The notes beneath the pieces are model-generated. The model was not told the origin of the DNA. It ran no database searches and saw only the letters and a list, made by a program, of their open reading frames with translations. The translations under genes and the position numbers were made by a program. From positions 1-64,000 of the forward strand of contig NZ_CANLOZ010000006.1 of assembly GCF_947492965.1 (NCBI RefSeq): a stretch of 64,000 nt of DNA, read 5' to 3'. The stretch comes from an uncultured Aquimarina sp. (GTDB lineage Bacteria > Bacteroidota > Bacteroidia > Flavobacteriales > Flavobacteriaceae). Each line of letters starts with the position of its first letter. The stretch's first letter is position 1. Of this stretch, positions 15,973 to 23,765 are shown one piece after another.

Positions 15973-17703
15973 CTAATCTAATATCCTCTTGTTTAATTCT
16001 TTTATAAAAAATGAAGGATATATGCCTTTATTTTTATAAAAGGCCTGAGAAAACGACTCGGGGTTTTTAAACCCCATTTCAGCACTAATAGCTTTTACGG
16101 TATATTTTCTAAATACCTTATCTGTTTTTAGCTTTTCAATTGTATAATCAATCCTTAAAGAGTTTATATAATTAATAAAGGTTTTTTTATGATAATGATT
16201 TATAACTTTTGAAAGATATTTAGTATTGGTACTCAACTTTTTTGCTAATGCACTTATAGTAATATCATTCTCAACAAAACCTCTATGGCTTTCGAACATA
16301 TCTAATTCAGACAATATTTGATCTACAATTCCTTCAGGAACACCTAAGTCAATATCTTCTTTTTTTGGTTTAATAACTGATACTTGCTCTCGGTTTGACT
16401 TTATAATCTCTTTAAATTTTTTTCGATACTTCTTCTTTTTTTGAATATTAATAAAAATAACCACTACAAGTATTAATGCAATCAAGATTAATACAAATAC
16501 TAAATATGTAAGTTTTCGGTTATCCTTATTTACTACTTTCAAAAGTCTTTCCTTCGAAGCTAGAAGTTCTGGAGTATCAAACTTTCTAATCAAATTTTTA
16601 CTGAGATATTTATAGTCATCAACTAGTATTTTATCAACCCTAATAAGCTTTTCTGTAAAAGTTAGCTGATTATTTTTATCATCATTTTTTTTATAATAAC
16701 TTATTAAAGACTCATAAGCACCCCTCAAATCAGGATGAACAGCACCAATTTCATCACATAGAGAATCAACTCTTCTATAAAATTCAACAGCCCGTTTTTC
16801 TTTTTGTTTTTCTTGATTTATCTTTCCCAGATAAAAATAGGCAAAAGCAAGGTTTGATTTGTCTTCAATACTTTTTAAAAAGGAAATCGATTTCTCGATA
16901 CTGTCTTGAGATATTTTATAATTACCTCTTTCAAAATGATTAATACCTTCACTAAAAATGAAGTATCCAGAATAATCCTTGTATTCCCAAAGTGTTGATA
17001 GGTTTATTCCCTCTTTATTATGAATAGAGGATGAGTCAATTTTATTATTCCTATAATATTCATCCGATAATGCTTGGAGTATAACCAAAAAATTTTCTTT
17101 ATCTCTGTTATTGTTCAAATTAATTTTTGCGTAGTAATAACAATCTTTAAAAATTTTTAATGCTTCTTCATGTTCACCAACACGACTCTTTAAAGTAGCA
17201 ATAGAATACTTTGTATCATATAATAAACTTAAGTTTTGATTATTTTTGGAAAATCTATGAGCTTCAATAAAACTATCCAAACTATTCTTAAAATCCTTTC
17301 TGTCATATAATGTTAGTCCCTTTATATAATATGCAAAAGAAGGGTAATTCCAAACATTCTTATTTCTTGTAAAATTTATAATACTATCTAAATAAGCTAT
17401 TTCTAAGAATTCATCATTTTTTAATGACGCTAAATAACTTTGATTACGAAATGCTTCCGCTATTCTTCTTATTTTATTTTCTTCAATTTTTGTCTTATTT
17501 TCAATTGCTTTTTTCTGAAACAAATTAACACAGTATTCCTTAATACTAAGATCTACATCATCCGAGTAAATAACCTGAATTAACTCGTCGTAGTTCTTTG
17601 TTTTTAAAGAATCTAAACCTTCCTGAAAAATATTCAAAGAATAACAGAGCTGGGTACTAAAAAACCCATAAAAAAGAATTATTAACAGTATTGTTTTTCT
17701 CAT
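15973..17703 (-). CDS. membrane-anchored TPR / AraC-type transcriptional regulator
   Basis: 576 residues: signal peptide (to about residue 22), an extracytoplasmic TPR-like solenoid (about 30-380), one membrane helix (LTYLVFVLILIALILVVVIF, about 402-421) with a basic cytoplasmic stop sequence, then a C-terminal AraC double helix-turn-helix (about 475-570; ISALAKKLSTNTKYLSKVIN and AISAEMGFKNPESFSQAFYK). This build senses something in the periplasm and binds DNA directly from the membrane. It has its own promoter (17720-17751). Twin dyads near it and near the adjacent subtilase suggest it controls both. A weak hairpin AGAATC/GATTCT overlaps its stop. Confidence 0.88.
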   Translation of the reverse strand: MRKTILLIILFYGFFSTQLCYSLNIFQEGLDSLKTKNYDELIQVIYSDDVDLSIKEYCVNLFQKKAIENKTKIEENKIRRIAEAFRNQSYLASLKNDEFLEIAYLDSIINFTRNKNVWNYPSFAYYIKGLTLYDRKDFKNSLDSFIEAHRFSKNNQNLSLLYDTKYSIATLKSRVGEHEEALKIFKDCYYYAKINLNNNRDKENFLVILQALSDEYYRNNKIDSSSIHNKEGINLSTLWEYKDYSGYFIFSEGINHFERGNYKISQDSIEKSISFLKSIEDKSNLAFAYFYLGKINQEKQKEKRAVEFYRRVDSLCDEIGAVHPDLRGAYESLISYYKKNDDKNNQLTFTEKLIRVDKILVDDYKYLSKNLIRKFDTPELLASKERLLKVVNKDNRKLTYLVFVLILIALILVVVIFINIQKKKKYRKKFKEIIKSNREQVSVIKPKKEDIDLGVPEGIVDQILSELDMFESHRGFVENDITISALAKKLSTNTKYLSKVINHYHKKTFINYINSLRIDYTIEKLKTDKVFRKYTVKAISAEMGFKNPESFSQAFYKNKGIYPSFFIKELNKRILD

Positions 17704-17719
17704 TTCCCGTTCTCACTAG

Positions 17720-17751
17720 CAAACTTATAAAAGAAGAATTTGTTTTTCAAA
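17720..17751 (-). promoter_or_regulatory. promoter of the TPR/AraC regulator
   Basis: On the minus strand TAAGTTTG (17720-17727) is an exact TAnnTTTG box and TTTTG (17748-17751 and next base) lies 20 nt upstream. It predicts a very short leader, since the start codon is at 17703. Confidence 0.55.
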
Positions 17752-17815
17752 ACATTACTTCACTTTCCCTCTTTACTATTCACTAAATTATTTGTAAAAA
17801 AACCTTAATACAAAG

Positions 17816-17836
17816 TCTAAATTCCGTGAATCTAAA
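17816..17836. promoter_or_regulatory. imperfect copy of the subtilase dyad
   Basis: TCTAAATTC, spacer CGT, GAATCTAAA: the left arm is identical to that at 15921-15929 and the right arm pairs at 7 of 9 positions. Next to it, GAATTTCAAGGAATC repeats part of the motif on the other strand. It lies about 65 bp upstream of the regulator's -33 element and in the divergent spacer to the gene at 17983. Confidence 0.5.
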
Positions 17837-17982
17837 GTCGAATTTCAAGGAATCACGACCATCTCCTCTTGCACTAACGTAATTCTCACACATATATTTG
17901 TCATGACAAAAACGTAGTTCCAAAAATCTGATCAGTTACAAAACTACAGTAAAAACCAATAGTAACTTTATAGAATTCCGTA

Positions 17983-18468
17983 ATGGCATTAGAAAATTTA
18001 ATAAGCATTAGCTTTACAGAAGAAGAATTAACACAGTTAGATGGACATTTACTGGGCATTCGCCAGATACTTACTGGTAAAACAGTAAACCTTACTCCTG
18101 ATCAGCGTAGACAATACGGACGTATTGCCAATCAGAACAAACTAATTGTAGACAAAGCCAAAAATTATATGGAGCAACATCCTAACTGGATTCCTAGTTT
18201 TATCGACAAAGAAGAGTTTGACAAAGATTATCTGGCACGTACACAAGTAGAAAACAGAGTACAACTCCTAGAAAATCTAACCCAACAACTGGTAGATACC
18301 AAAACCCTCTTAGATCACGATAATTATACCAATGCGCTAAGCTTTTATCGCATGAGTCGTTATCTAGCCGGTGAAAATGAACCGGGTGCCAAATCAGTAT
18401 ATGAAGATATGAAGGTGTTGTTTAATAAGACGACATCCAGTATTGATAACACGGATACAACCTCTTAA
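17983..18468 (+). CDS. hypothetical helical protein, 161 residues
   Basis: Soluble, mostly helical sequence without signal peptide: MALENLISISFTEEELTQLD, then NLTPDQRRQYGRIANQNKLI and a C-terminal helix pair (VENRVQLLENLTQQLVDTKT). I have a memory of similar uncharacterised proteins in flavobacteria but no function. It is divergent from the TPR/AraC regulator and shares the spacer that holds the dyad at 17816, so it may be a further target. Codon use and protein-like composition support a real gene. Confidence 0.75.
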   Translation: MALENLISISFTEEELTQLDGHLLGIRQILTGKTVNLTPDQRRQYGRIANQNKLIVDKAKNYMEQHPNWIPSFIDKEEFDKDYLARTQVENRVQLLENLTQQLVDTKTLLDHDNYTNALSFYRMSRYLAGENEPGAKSVYEDMKVLFNKTTSSIDNTDTTS

Positions 18469-18976
18469 CACCATACATAGCGCTGGTGAGTTAGCCAATA
18501 AATCACTTGCCTTACTACTCATAAGGAAGATATTAATAGTTGTTACCCCTCCTATGAGCACTTCGAAGGATCAACATACTATTTCGAAGGATTAGATTAC
18601 TAGTACGAACCCCAAGAAATAGGGTTGATAACCCGTACATCGAGACTTATAAGCCATCGAATACCGCTTATAAGTATCAAATCGATCCTTAGAAGTGCTT
18701 GCTACAAGGGTGATACTCAGTAAAACGATTCTTATAAATAGTAATTCAATCCTTAAAAACAGTTAGCCATGGGGTACACCCCTTAGGCAGATGGGGTATA
18801 TAAAAATGTAACAGTATAAATGAAAAAGTGAATAGTACCTAGGAAAGTAACATAGAAATAGGATGCATTCGCATATGGTACAACATACAATTACATAAAC
18901 ACAACAACATAATGTCACTCGGAGTATGAAAAAACACTCTGAAAGAATTGGTGTGACAAACAACGTATAGGAAAAC
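18469..18976. other. 508-bp non-coding region with dyads, upstream of sigma gene
   Basis: No credible gene. GGGG (18771-18774) can pair with CCCC (18779-18782), which can instead pair with GGGG (18793-18796), giving two mutually exclusive hairpins. TTCGAAGGAT occurs twice (about 18563 and 18584), and CTTATAAG-containing units recur around 18645-18750. TGTCAC (18913-18918) and GTGACA (18953-18958) form a dyad just before the sigma gene. No TAnnTTTG promoter was found. Confidence 0.45.
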
Positions 18977-19549
18977 ATGAACTCAACAACAAACAAACAC
19001 ATCATAGCAGGGATTATCTCAGGGGATCATCTGGTGCTAAAATCATTTTATAAAAAAGACTTACCAGCGGTAAAAAAGTATATCCTACGGTATCAAGGTA
19101 CTATCGAAGATGTAGAAGATATTTTTCAGGAAGCCATGGTATTATTATATCACAAAGCCCGCTCTGGTAGCTTAGCATCCTTAGAGTCTTCTATACACAC
19201 CTATTTTATTGGGATTTGCAAAAACAAATGGAGAAATCAATGGCGTAGACAGCACATATTAGCATTTCAGGAACTTCATGAAAACTATACATTAGATCCT
19301 TCGGAATCTGTTATAGAACAAATAACAAGAGCCGATGAACAGGACCTGTTTTATAAACATTTTACACGATTAAGTAGCCAAAGTAAACAACTACTGCAAT
19401 TATTTTTTGAAGGAAAAAGTATGAAGGAAATCGCTAGTCGCTTCGGACTATCAGAAGGCTACACTCGCAAAAAAAAACATATTCATAAAGAACGATTAAC
19501 CCAAATGATACAAAATGATCCTGTATATGTAGAGTTGGTGGTGGGTTAG
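18977..19549 (+). CDS. RNA polymerase sigma factor, sigma-70/ECF family
   Basis: 190 residues. Region 2 is seen in EDVEDIFQEAMVLLYHKARSG (about 42-62; the DVEDIFQE core-binding motif) and region 4 in LSSQSKQLLQLFFEGKSMKEIASRFGLSEG (about 133-162), a helix-turn-helix for the -35 element, followed by a strongly basic stretch (YTRKKKHIHKERL). No anti-sigma gene is adjacent, so it may be a stand-alone ECF-like factor. It precedes the peptide-maturation locus with 376 bp between, and may drive it; this link is by position only. Confidence 0.9.
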   Translation: MNSTTNKHIIAGIISGDHLVLKSFYKKDLPAVKKYILRYQGTIEDVEDIFQEAMVLLYHKARSGSLASLESSIHTYFIGICKNKWRNQWRRQHILAFQELHENYTLDPSESVIEQITRADEQDLFYKHFTRLSSQSKQLLQLFFEGKSMKEIASRFGLSEGYTRKKKHIHKERLTQMIQNDPVYVELVVG

Positions 19550-19800
19550 GTACTAGGTATGAGGTTTTAGAAGTTGGATGTCGGGTGTGAGGTGTGAGGT
19601 GTGAGGTGAAAGTGGTGAGTATTGAGAAGTGAGTACAGAGTAGTGAGTAGTGAGAAAAATGATACCTGAAAACCCAAATAATAAATGAAAAATGAGTGGT
19701 AAGGATGTTAGGGGTTAGGTGCTGGGAGACAGAGGACGGATGGCGGAAGTTAAGGAGTTAAGAATTAGAAATGATGAGTGATTACTATTGAAAAGCTAAT
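19550..19800. repeat. G/T/A-rich degenerate repeat tract
   Basis: The 7-mer TGTGAGG is repeated three times in tandem at 19586-19606 and blends into GTGAGT/AGTGAG units up to about 19651, then purine-rich low-complexity sequence. The + strand is strongly depleted in C over this stretch, in contrast with the surrounding DNA. It is non-coding. A GT/AG-rich strand bias of this kind could affect transcription or DNA structure before the peptide genes, or mark replication slippage. Confidence 0.5.
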
Positions 19801-19845
19801 AATCTAATCATCCAAAGATCGAACAATCTAAAAATCTAAAATAAA

Positions 19846-19884
19846 CCGTTGCGCAACGGACAAGGCGGAAACCGAAAAGCCTTT
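19846..19884. promoter_or_regulatory. perfect palindrome plus hairpin before the precursor genes
   Basis: CCGTTGCGCAACGG (19846-19859) is a perfect 14-bp palindrome. Two bases on, AAGGC (19862-19866) pairs with GCCTT (19879-19883) around a loop containing CGGAAACCG. The pair is GC-rich in an AT-rich spacer and lies 42 nt before the first peptide gene, so it may end sigma-gene transcripts, form a structured leader, or be an extragenic repeat. Confidence 0.5.
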
Positions 19885-19925
19885 AATCATAGAGTAGGTA
19901 CAAATTATTTTAATTTAAAAACAAC

Positions 19926-20108
19926 ATGGAAAAATTTGAAAGTTTAAAAATCGAACAAAACGGATTGAGCAGTATCTATGGCGGTGTCAGATATATTGAC
20001 ACTTCTTTTGGAAGCGGAGATACAGCACAATGCGACTGCTTAGAAGACTCTAATGATAATGGAAAACCAGATCCAGGAGAGTGTATGGAAATAATCCCTT
20101 GTGAATAA
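19926..20108 (+). CDS. putative RiPP precursor peptide 1 (GG leader, EF-hand-like core)
   Basis: 60 residues. The leader MEKFESLKIEQNGLSSIYGG ends in Gly-Gly, the usual cleavage point of bacteriocin-type leaders. The core has a Ser/Thr-rich stretch (YIDTSFGSGDT) and then an acidic stretch, DSNDNGKPDPGE, which matches the 12-residue EF-hand loop at positions 1, 3, 5, 6, 9 and 12; four Cys follow the pattern CDC...C...C. In graspetides an ATP-grasp ligase joins Ser/Thr/Lys to Asp/Glu side chains, so this layout of donors before acceptors fits a substrate of the ligase at 21459. It starts 42 nt after a palindrome/hairpin. The RiPP assignment is by context and leader shape. Confidence 0.75.
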   Translation: MEKFESLKIEQNGLSSIYGGVRYIDTSFGSGDTAQCDCLEDSNDNGKPDPGECMEIIPCE

Positions 20109-20134
20109 TGTATTAACTATTAAATCAAATATGT

Positions 20135-20332
20135 ATGAAACGAATTAAAGATTTTCAAAATTCTGAAATGAATAGTGTTTCCTTGAACCAAATTAGAGGA
20201 GGCAATGAAACTTCACACACTGGTTTAAACTCCAATGGTCAATATACAGACGTATGGGAAGATAGTAATGGAGATGGAAAATTTGGTGTAGGAGATATGT
20301 TCTGCTTTGTAGAACCATATAATGCTCGCTAA
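20135..20332 (+). CDS. putative RiPP precursor peptide 2 (GG leader, EF-hand-like core)
   Basis: 65 residues. Leader MKRIKDFQNSEMNSVSLNQI then RGG; core begins NETSHTGLNSNGQYTD. The segment DSNGDGKFGVGD again fits an EF-hand/dockerin-like loop (D1, N3, D5, G6, K7, D12) and aligns with that of peptide 1 (both have EDSN followed by GK at the same spacing), while leaders differ. Thr/Ser residues precede the acidic loop, as in graspetide cores. It is 26 nt behind peptide 1 and is followed by a terminator at 20354, so the two short genes can be made in excess of the enzymes. Confidence 0.75.
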   Translation: MKRIKDFQNSEMNSVSLNQIRGGNETSHTGLNSNGQYTDVWEDSNGDGKFGVGDMFCFVEPYNAR

Positions 20333-20353
20333 AAACTGTTGAGATGTGTAATA

Positions 20354-20396
20354 AAAAAGAGGTAAGTATATTCTAGATATTTGCTTATCTCTTTTT
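20354..20396 (+). terminator. terminator/attenuator after the precursor genes
   Basis: AAAAAGAGGTAAG (20354-20366) pairs with CTTATCTCTTTTT (20384-20396) over 13 positions, one being a G-U wobble on the + strand, with a 17-nt loop and the T run as 3' arm. Partial read-through would set the ratio of peptides to maturation enzymes. Confidence 0.75.
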
Positions 20397-20442
20397 ATAA
20401 AAAACTACTTTTACAAGAACCTATTTTGTTAAAACCTAAAAT

Positions 20443-20931
20443 ATGAAACTAACATATCTTCTACTACTTTTAATGATAACAATCATCTCTTGTAAAAAAC
20501 CACAACCAAGCAATGAAGAAATTGAAAAAGCGTTTCGGGAAGTCAATAATGAAAAACTTTGGAAAGAGTTAGAAGAAATGGTCGACAATGACCAATACTA
20601 TAGAAACCAAAAAAATAGTCTCAACAAAGATGCTAAAGACTATAAGATAAAAAGGGATTCATTAGAAAATATAAGATACCTAAATGATCAAGCAAACACT
20701 AAGCGAATTCTAGAGATTACCGAGAAATATGGGTTCCCTAATTCAAATCGAACTGGAAAATCTATAGCTCCTTGGATATTATTTCATCATTCGCCTGTTG
20801 AATATCATGAAAAAATTAAACCCTTAATTGAGCGTGAATTTAATGCTAAAAGAATGGATAGTAATACTTATAGATTGCTTAAGTGGCATGTATACGGTAG
20901 AATAGGACATCCAGATGAAACAGAATTATAA
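20443..20931 (+). CDS. DUF6624-like lipoprotein A
   Basis: 162 residues. Lipoprotein signal MKLTYLLLLLMITIISC with Cys17 as the lipid site. The mature part contains MVDNDQYYRN, then LNDQANTKRILEITEKYGFP and a WILFHHS stretch, matching the DUF6624 pattern (NDQxxR, N-x-R/K-x-L-x-x-I-x-x-Y/H-G-x-P, QHA-like). No function is established for that family. A second copy follows after 14 nt. Membrane-anchored paralogues inside a peptide-maturation cluster could be receptors or self-protection factors for the product; this is inference. Confidence 0.75.
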   Translation: MKLTYLLLLLMITIISCKKPQPSNEEIEKAFREVNNEKLWKELEEMVDNDQYYRNQKNSLNKDAKDYKIKRDSLENIRYLNDQANTKRILEITEKYGFPNSNRTGKSIAPWILFHHSPVEYHEKIKPLIEREFNAKRMDSNTYRLLKWHVYGRIGHPDETEL

Positions 20932-20945
20932 ATTATAGATAATAC

Positions 20946-21443
20946 ATGAAAACATATATAATATTTAATCTTTGTTTGCTAATCCTAATTTCTTGTAAGC
21001 CAAGTATCAAAACAAATAAAGAAATTGAGCAAGCTTTTTTGGCTTTGGATAAAGAGCTACTACAAAAGGAACTGAAACAAATGACCGATAATGACCAATT
21101 TTATCGATCCCTTTTAGATTCTCTATATCAGACAGGAAAACAACCGCCTCAAAAAGAATGGGACTCCTTATGGAACTTACAGAAACAAATCGATAACCAA
21201 AATACCCAGAGGTTACTAGAGCTTACCGAAAAATATGGTTTTCCCGATCCTCAAAGAAGTGGAAAACCAATTCCCATATGGCTCATATTCCAACATGCGG
21301 ATGATAAATATTGTGATCAACTGATGCCACTATTAGATCGTGAGTTGGAAGCAAAACGATTGACCGCAGCAGAGCATCATATGATCCAATGGAATCTGGA
21401 AGGTCGACAGGGAATGCCTCTCAAAATTATAACTCAAAACTAA
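20946..21443 (+). CDS. DUF6624-like lipoprotein B
   Basis: 165 residues, tandem paralogue of the preceding gene: signal MKTYIIFNLCLLILISC (Cys17 lipidated), then KEIEQAFLALDKELLQKELK, MTDNDQFYRS, TQRLLELTEKYGFPDP and WLIFQHADDKYCDQL. The two share the whole pattern including the GxPhxxGKxI loop, so they arose by duplication and then diverged. The ATP-grasp gene follows after 15 nt, so both are probably in the same transcript as the maturation enzymes. Confidence 0.75.
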   Translation: MKTYIIFNLCLLILISCKPSIKTNKEIEQAFLALDKELLQKELKQMTDNDQFYRSLLDSLYQTGKQPPQKEWDSLWNLQKQIDNQNTQRLLELTEKYGFPDPQRSGKPIPIWLIFQHADDKYCDQLMPLLDRELEAKRLTAAEHHMIQWNLEGRQGMPLKIITQN

Positions 21444-21458
21444 TATATTTTACATACT

Positions 21459-22412
21459 ATGATCCTCGTAATTGGTGATACTAACGATATCACCACTAAT
21501 ATTGCTATGGAGTGGATTCGCCATTATACTAAAAATGTAAAACGAATTAACTTCTCTGACTATACTCCTTTAGATAGTCTTAAAATCACAAATCAAAATT
21601 GCACTACAAAAATTGCAAGTATTGATACAAGCGAAGTTGAAAAAATATGGCATCGTCGTGGAAGTATTCGTTTTTTACCAATTACACTTAGAAATGCTAA
21701 CTCATCTTTATACACCTATCTAAAAAAGGAGGAAGATAGTTTATTAAAATCGTTAGAAGATATTCTTGGTGATACTAAAGAATATATTGGTAGTTATCAT
21801 AAGGAGGTTGAAAATTATAAAATTGATTATTTGTTAAAAGCCAAAGATTGTGGCATTCGAATCCCGGATACATTAATAACAACTTCTAAAAAAGAATTAC
21901 AATCATTTTTTAATACTTATGATCAAATTATTACCAAAGACATTCGTTATGGTATAAAGATAAAAGCTCAGGATTCTGGGATATATTCAGGAGGTACCTT
22001 TGTCGTATCCGAAGATATGATTACCTCTATGAAAAAACATTTTGCTCCCACATTGGTACAAGAAAAGATTGAAAAAAAGTATGAAATCCGAGTTTTCTTT
22101 TTCAAAACCACCTTGTATCCTATGGCTATCTTATCACAAAACGACTCCAAAACTTCAGTCGATTACCGTAATTACAATAGAGAAAAACCTAATAGAAATG
22201 TTCCTGTTCTTTTCCCAAAACACATTGAACAACAAATACTAAATTTTATAAAAAGATCTGGACTTTCTACAGGATCTATAGATCTTATCGTAGACAAGGC
22301 GGATGATTATATATTCTTGGAAGTAAATCCACAGGGACAATTAGACTGGGTTTCAAAACATTGCAATTATTATATCGAAAAGAATATCGCAGAATATCTA
22401 GTTTTTAAATAA
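21459..22412 (+). CDS. gwsG: ATP-grasp peptide maturase, grasp-with-spasm system
   Basis: 317 residues, normal for graspetide ligases. The N-terminal domain carries KIWHRRGS, the W-x-R-R sequence typical of RimK/MvdD-type peptide ligases, then the ATP-grasp fold with KDIRYGIKIKA, VQEKIEKKYEIRVFFF and the metal-binding FLEVNPQGQLDWVSKHCNYY near the end. The enzyme would use ATP to join side-chain carboxylates of a precursor to Ser/Thr/Lys side chains, making ester or amide rings. The sequence resembles what I remember of the GwsG family, and the SPASM partner at 22602 supports this strongly. Confidence 0.9.
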   Translation: MILVIGDTNDITTNIAMEWIRHYTKNVKRINFSDYTPLDSLKITNQNCTTKIASIDTSEVEKIWHRRGSIRFLPITLRNANSSLYTYLKKEEDSLLKSLEDILGDTKEYIGSYHKEVENYKIDYLLKAKDCGIRIPDTLITTSKKELQSFFNTYDQIITKDIRYGIKIKAQDSGIYSGGTFVVSEDMITSMKKHFAPTLVQEKIEKKYEIRVFFFKTTLYPMAILSQNDSKTSVDYRNYNREKPNRNVPVLFPKHIEQQILNFIKRSGLSTGSIDLIVDKADDYIFLEVNPQGQLDWVSKHCNYYIEKNIAEYLVFK

Positions 22413-22428
22413 TCAGTACTAAAATAAT

Positions 22429-22605
22429 ATGGACCAAATAAAGAAAATACAACCCATCTTGCCACTTACGTTTCAAAAAGCAGAAATTAAAAAAAATAGA
22501 AGTTTCAAACTACAAAATAATACAATTGCAATTGATTACATAGATACAGATGCAATGACTCCTTATAGTTTTTACAGACCAATTTCAAAAACTTTTACCC
22601 TATGA
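22429..22605 (+). CDS. 58-residue peptide translationally coupled to gwsS
   Basis: Begins MDQIKKIQPILPLTFQKAEI and ends PYSFYRPISKTFTL. Its TGA stop overlaps the ATG of the SPASM gene (ATGA at 22602-22605), so the two are translationally coupled. It has no Gly-Gly leader. The stretch IDYIDTDAMTP shares YIDT with precursor 1 (RYIDTSFG). It could be a third substrate, or a separate recognition/chaperone subunit for the SPASM protein. I do not recognise a family. Position between the two maturases and tight coupling argue for a real gene. Confidence 0.7.
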   Translation: MDQIKKIQPILPLTFQKAEIKKNRSFKLQNNTIAIDYIDTDAMTPYSFYRPISKTFTL

Positions 22606-23687
22606 ATGTTCAACAAGAAACACCTTTTAAACTTATTGCAAATTGTATTCCTGTAAAAGGAGCTAAAAGAAGTTCTATTTGTGATCTTCATAGAGGATCC
22701 ATACAACTAATTCCTAATGATTTATATGAATTAATAAAAAATCGTGAAGGTAGTTCTATTATAGAAATTAAAAAGAAATATGACCATAAATATGATACCA
22801 TTATAGATGAATATTTTGAGTTTTTAATTGATCATGAGTTTATTTTCTTTACTGCTACTCCAGAATTATTCCCAAAAATGTCAATGAATTGGTATCAGCC
22901 AAATACAATTACTAATGCAATTATAGATGTGGGAAAACAAAGTGATTATAATATATATCACGCTTTAGAAAATCTAAACGAACTTCGTTGTAAACATGTT
23001 GAGTTTCGTTTTTTTAAAAAGATTTCGCTAGAAGAAATTAAAACAATTGTAGAATTTTTAGTTGATATAAAATCATCTATCATCTCGATAGATTTTACAA
23101 TCCCTTTTGACAATGATTTTGAGATAGAAACAATTCAAAATTTTATGTCTACTAATGGTAGAGTTTCTTCTTTTAGGTATTACGGAGGTCATGAAAACAA
23201 ATTCATCTCCCCAATTGATAATAGAAGAGGATATATTATAATTACAGATACTATTATAAGTAACGAAAAATGTTGTGGTATCATCGACTCAAGTTTGTTT
23301 TCTGTTAATATTAGTACATTTACAGAATCCCAGAAATTTAATTCCTGCCTAAACAGAAAAATTTCCATTGATGCCAATGGTCATATCAAAAACTGTCCTT
23401 CTATGATGAAAAGTTATGGGAACATAACAGCTATAAATCTAAATGAAGTAGTTGAACAGAAAGAGTTTAAAAAGTACTGGAATATCTCTAAAGATAAAAT
23501 AAATGTATGTAAAGATTGTGAGTTTAGACATGTCTGCACAGATTGCAGAGCATATATCGAAAATCCAGCAAATATTTATAGTAAACCTCTTAAATGTGGT
23601 TATGACCCTTACACCAATACATGGGAAGATTGGTCAAAAAACCCTTTAAAATCAAAAGCTATTGAATATTATGGTTTACAAGAGTAA
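22602..23687 (+). CDS. gwsS: SPASM-domain peptide maturase, grasp-with-spasm system
   Basis: 361 residues. The N-terminal part (FKLIANCIPVKGAKRSSICD) and middle have the outline of a radical SAM/SPASM protein, but the CxxxCxxC cluster motif is absent; the matching region reads ITNAIIDVGKQSDYNIYHAL with no Cys. The C-terminal SPASM Cys set is complete: C-L-N-R-K...NGHIKNC, then CKDCEFRHVCTDC and a last Cys in PLKCGYD. So it can bind auxiliary Fe-S clusters but should not cleave S-adenosylmethionine by the classical route. This matches the GwsS family as I remember it. It likely works with the ATP-grasp ligase on the precursors. Confidence 0.9.
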   Translation: MNVQQETPFKLIANCIPVKGAKRSSICDLHRGSIQLIPNDLYELIKNREGSSIIEIKKKYDHKYDTIIDEYFEFLIDHEFIFFTATPELFPKMSMNWYQPNTITNAIIDVGKQSDYNIYHALENLNELRCKHVEFRFFKKISLEEIKTIVEFLVDIKSSIISIDFTIPFDNDFEIETIQNFMSTNGRVSSFRYYGGHENKFISPIDNRRGYIIITDTIISNEKCCGIIDSSLFSVNISTFTESQKFNSCLNRKISIDANGHIKNCPSMMKSYGNITAINLNEVVEQKEFKKYWNISKDKINVCKDCEFRHVCTDCRAYIENPANIYSKPLKCGYDPYTNTWEDWSKNPLKSKAIEYYGLQE

Positions 23688-23765
23688 TGAATAAAAAACT
23701 AAACTTATATAGTAACACTTTCTACATTTTTGACACTAAAAGGATAACTAACTGAATCAACTACG

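Noticed and set aside
18763..19005. 80-codon open frame on the minus strand, rich in Cys, Phe and Tyr
   Set aside because: It overlaps the start of the sigma factor gene antisense, has odd composition and lies over hairpins; most likely chance.
19586..19651. Tandem short repeats as a possible CRISPR array
   Set aside because: Units are 7 bp without spacers of regular length, and there are no cas genes.
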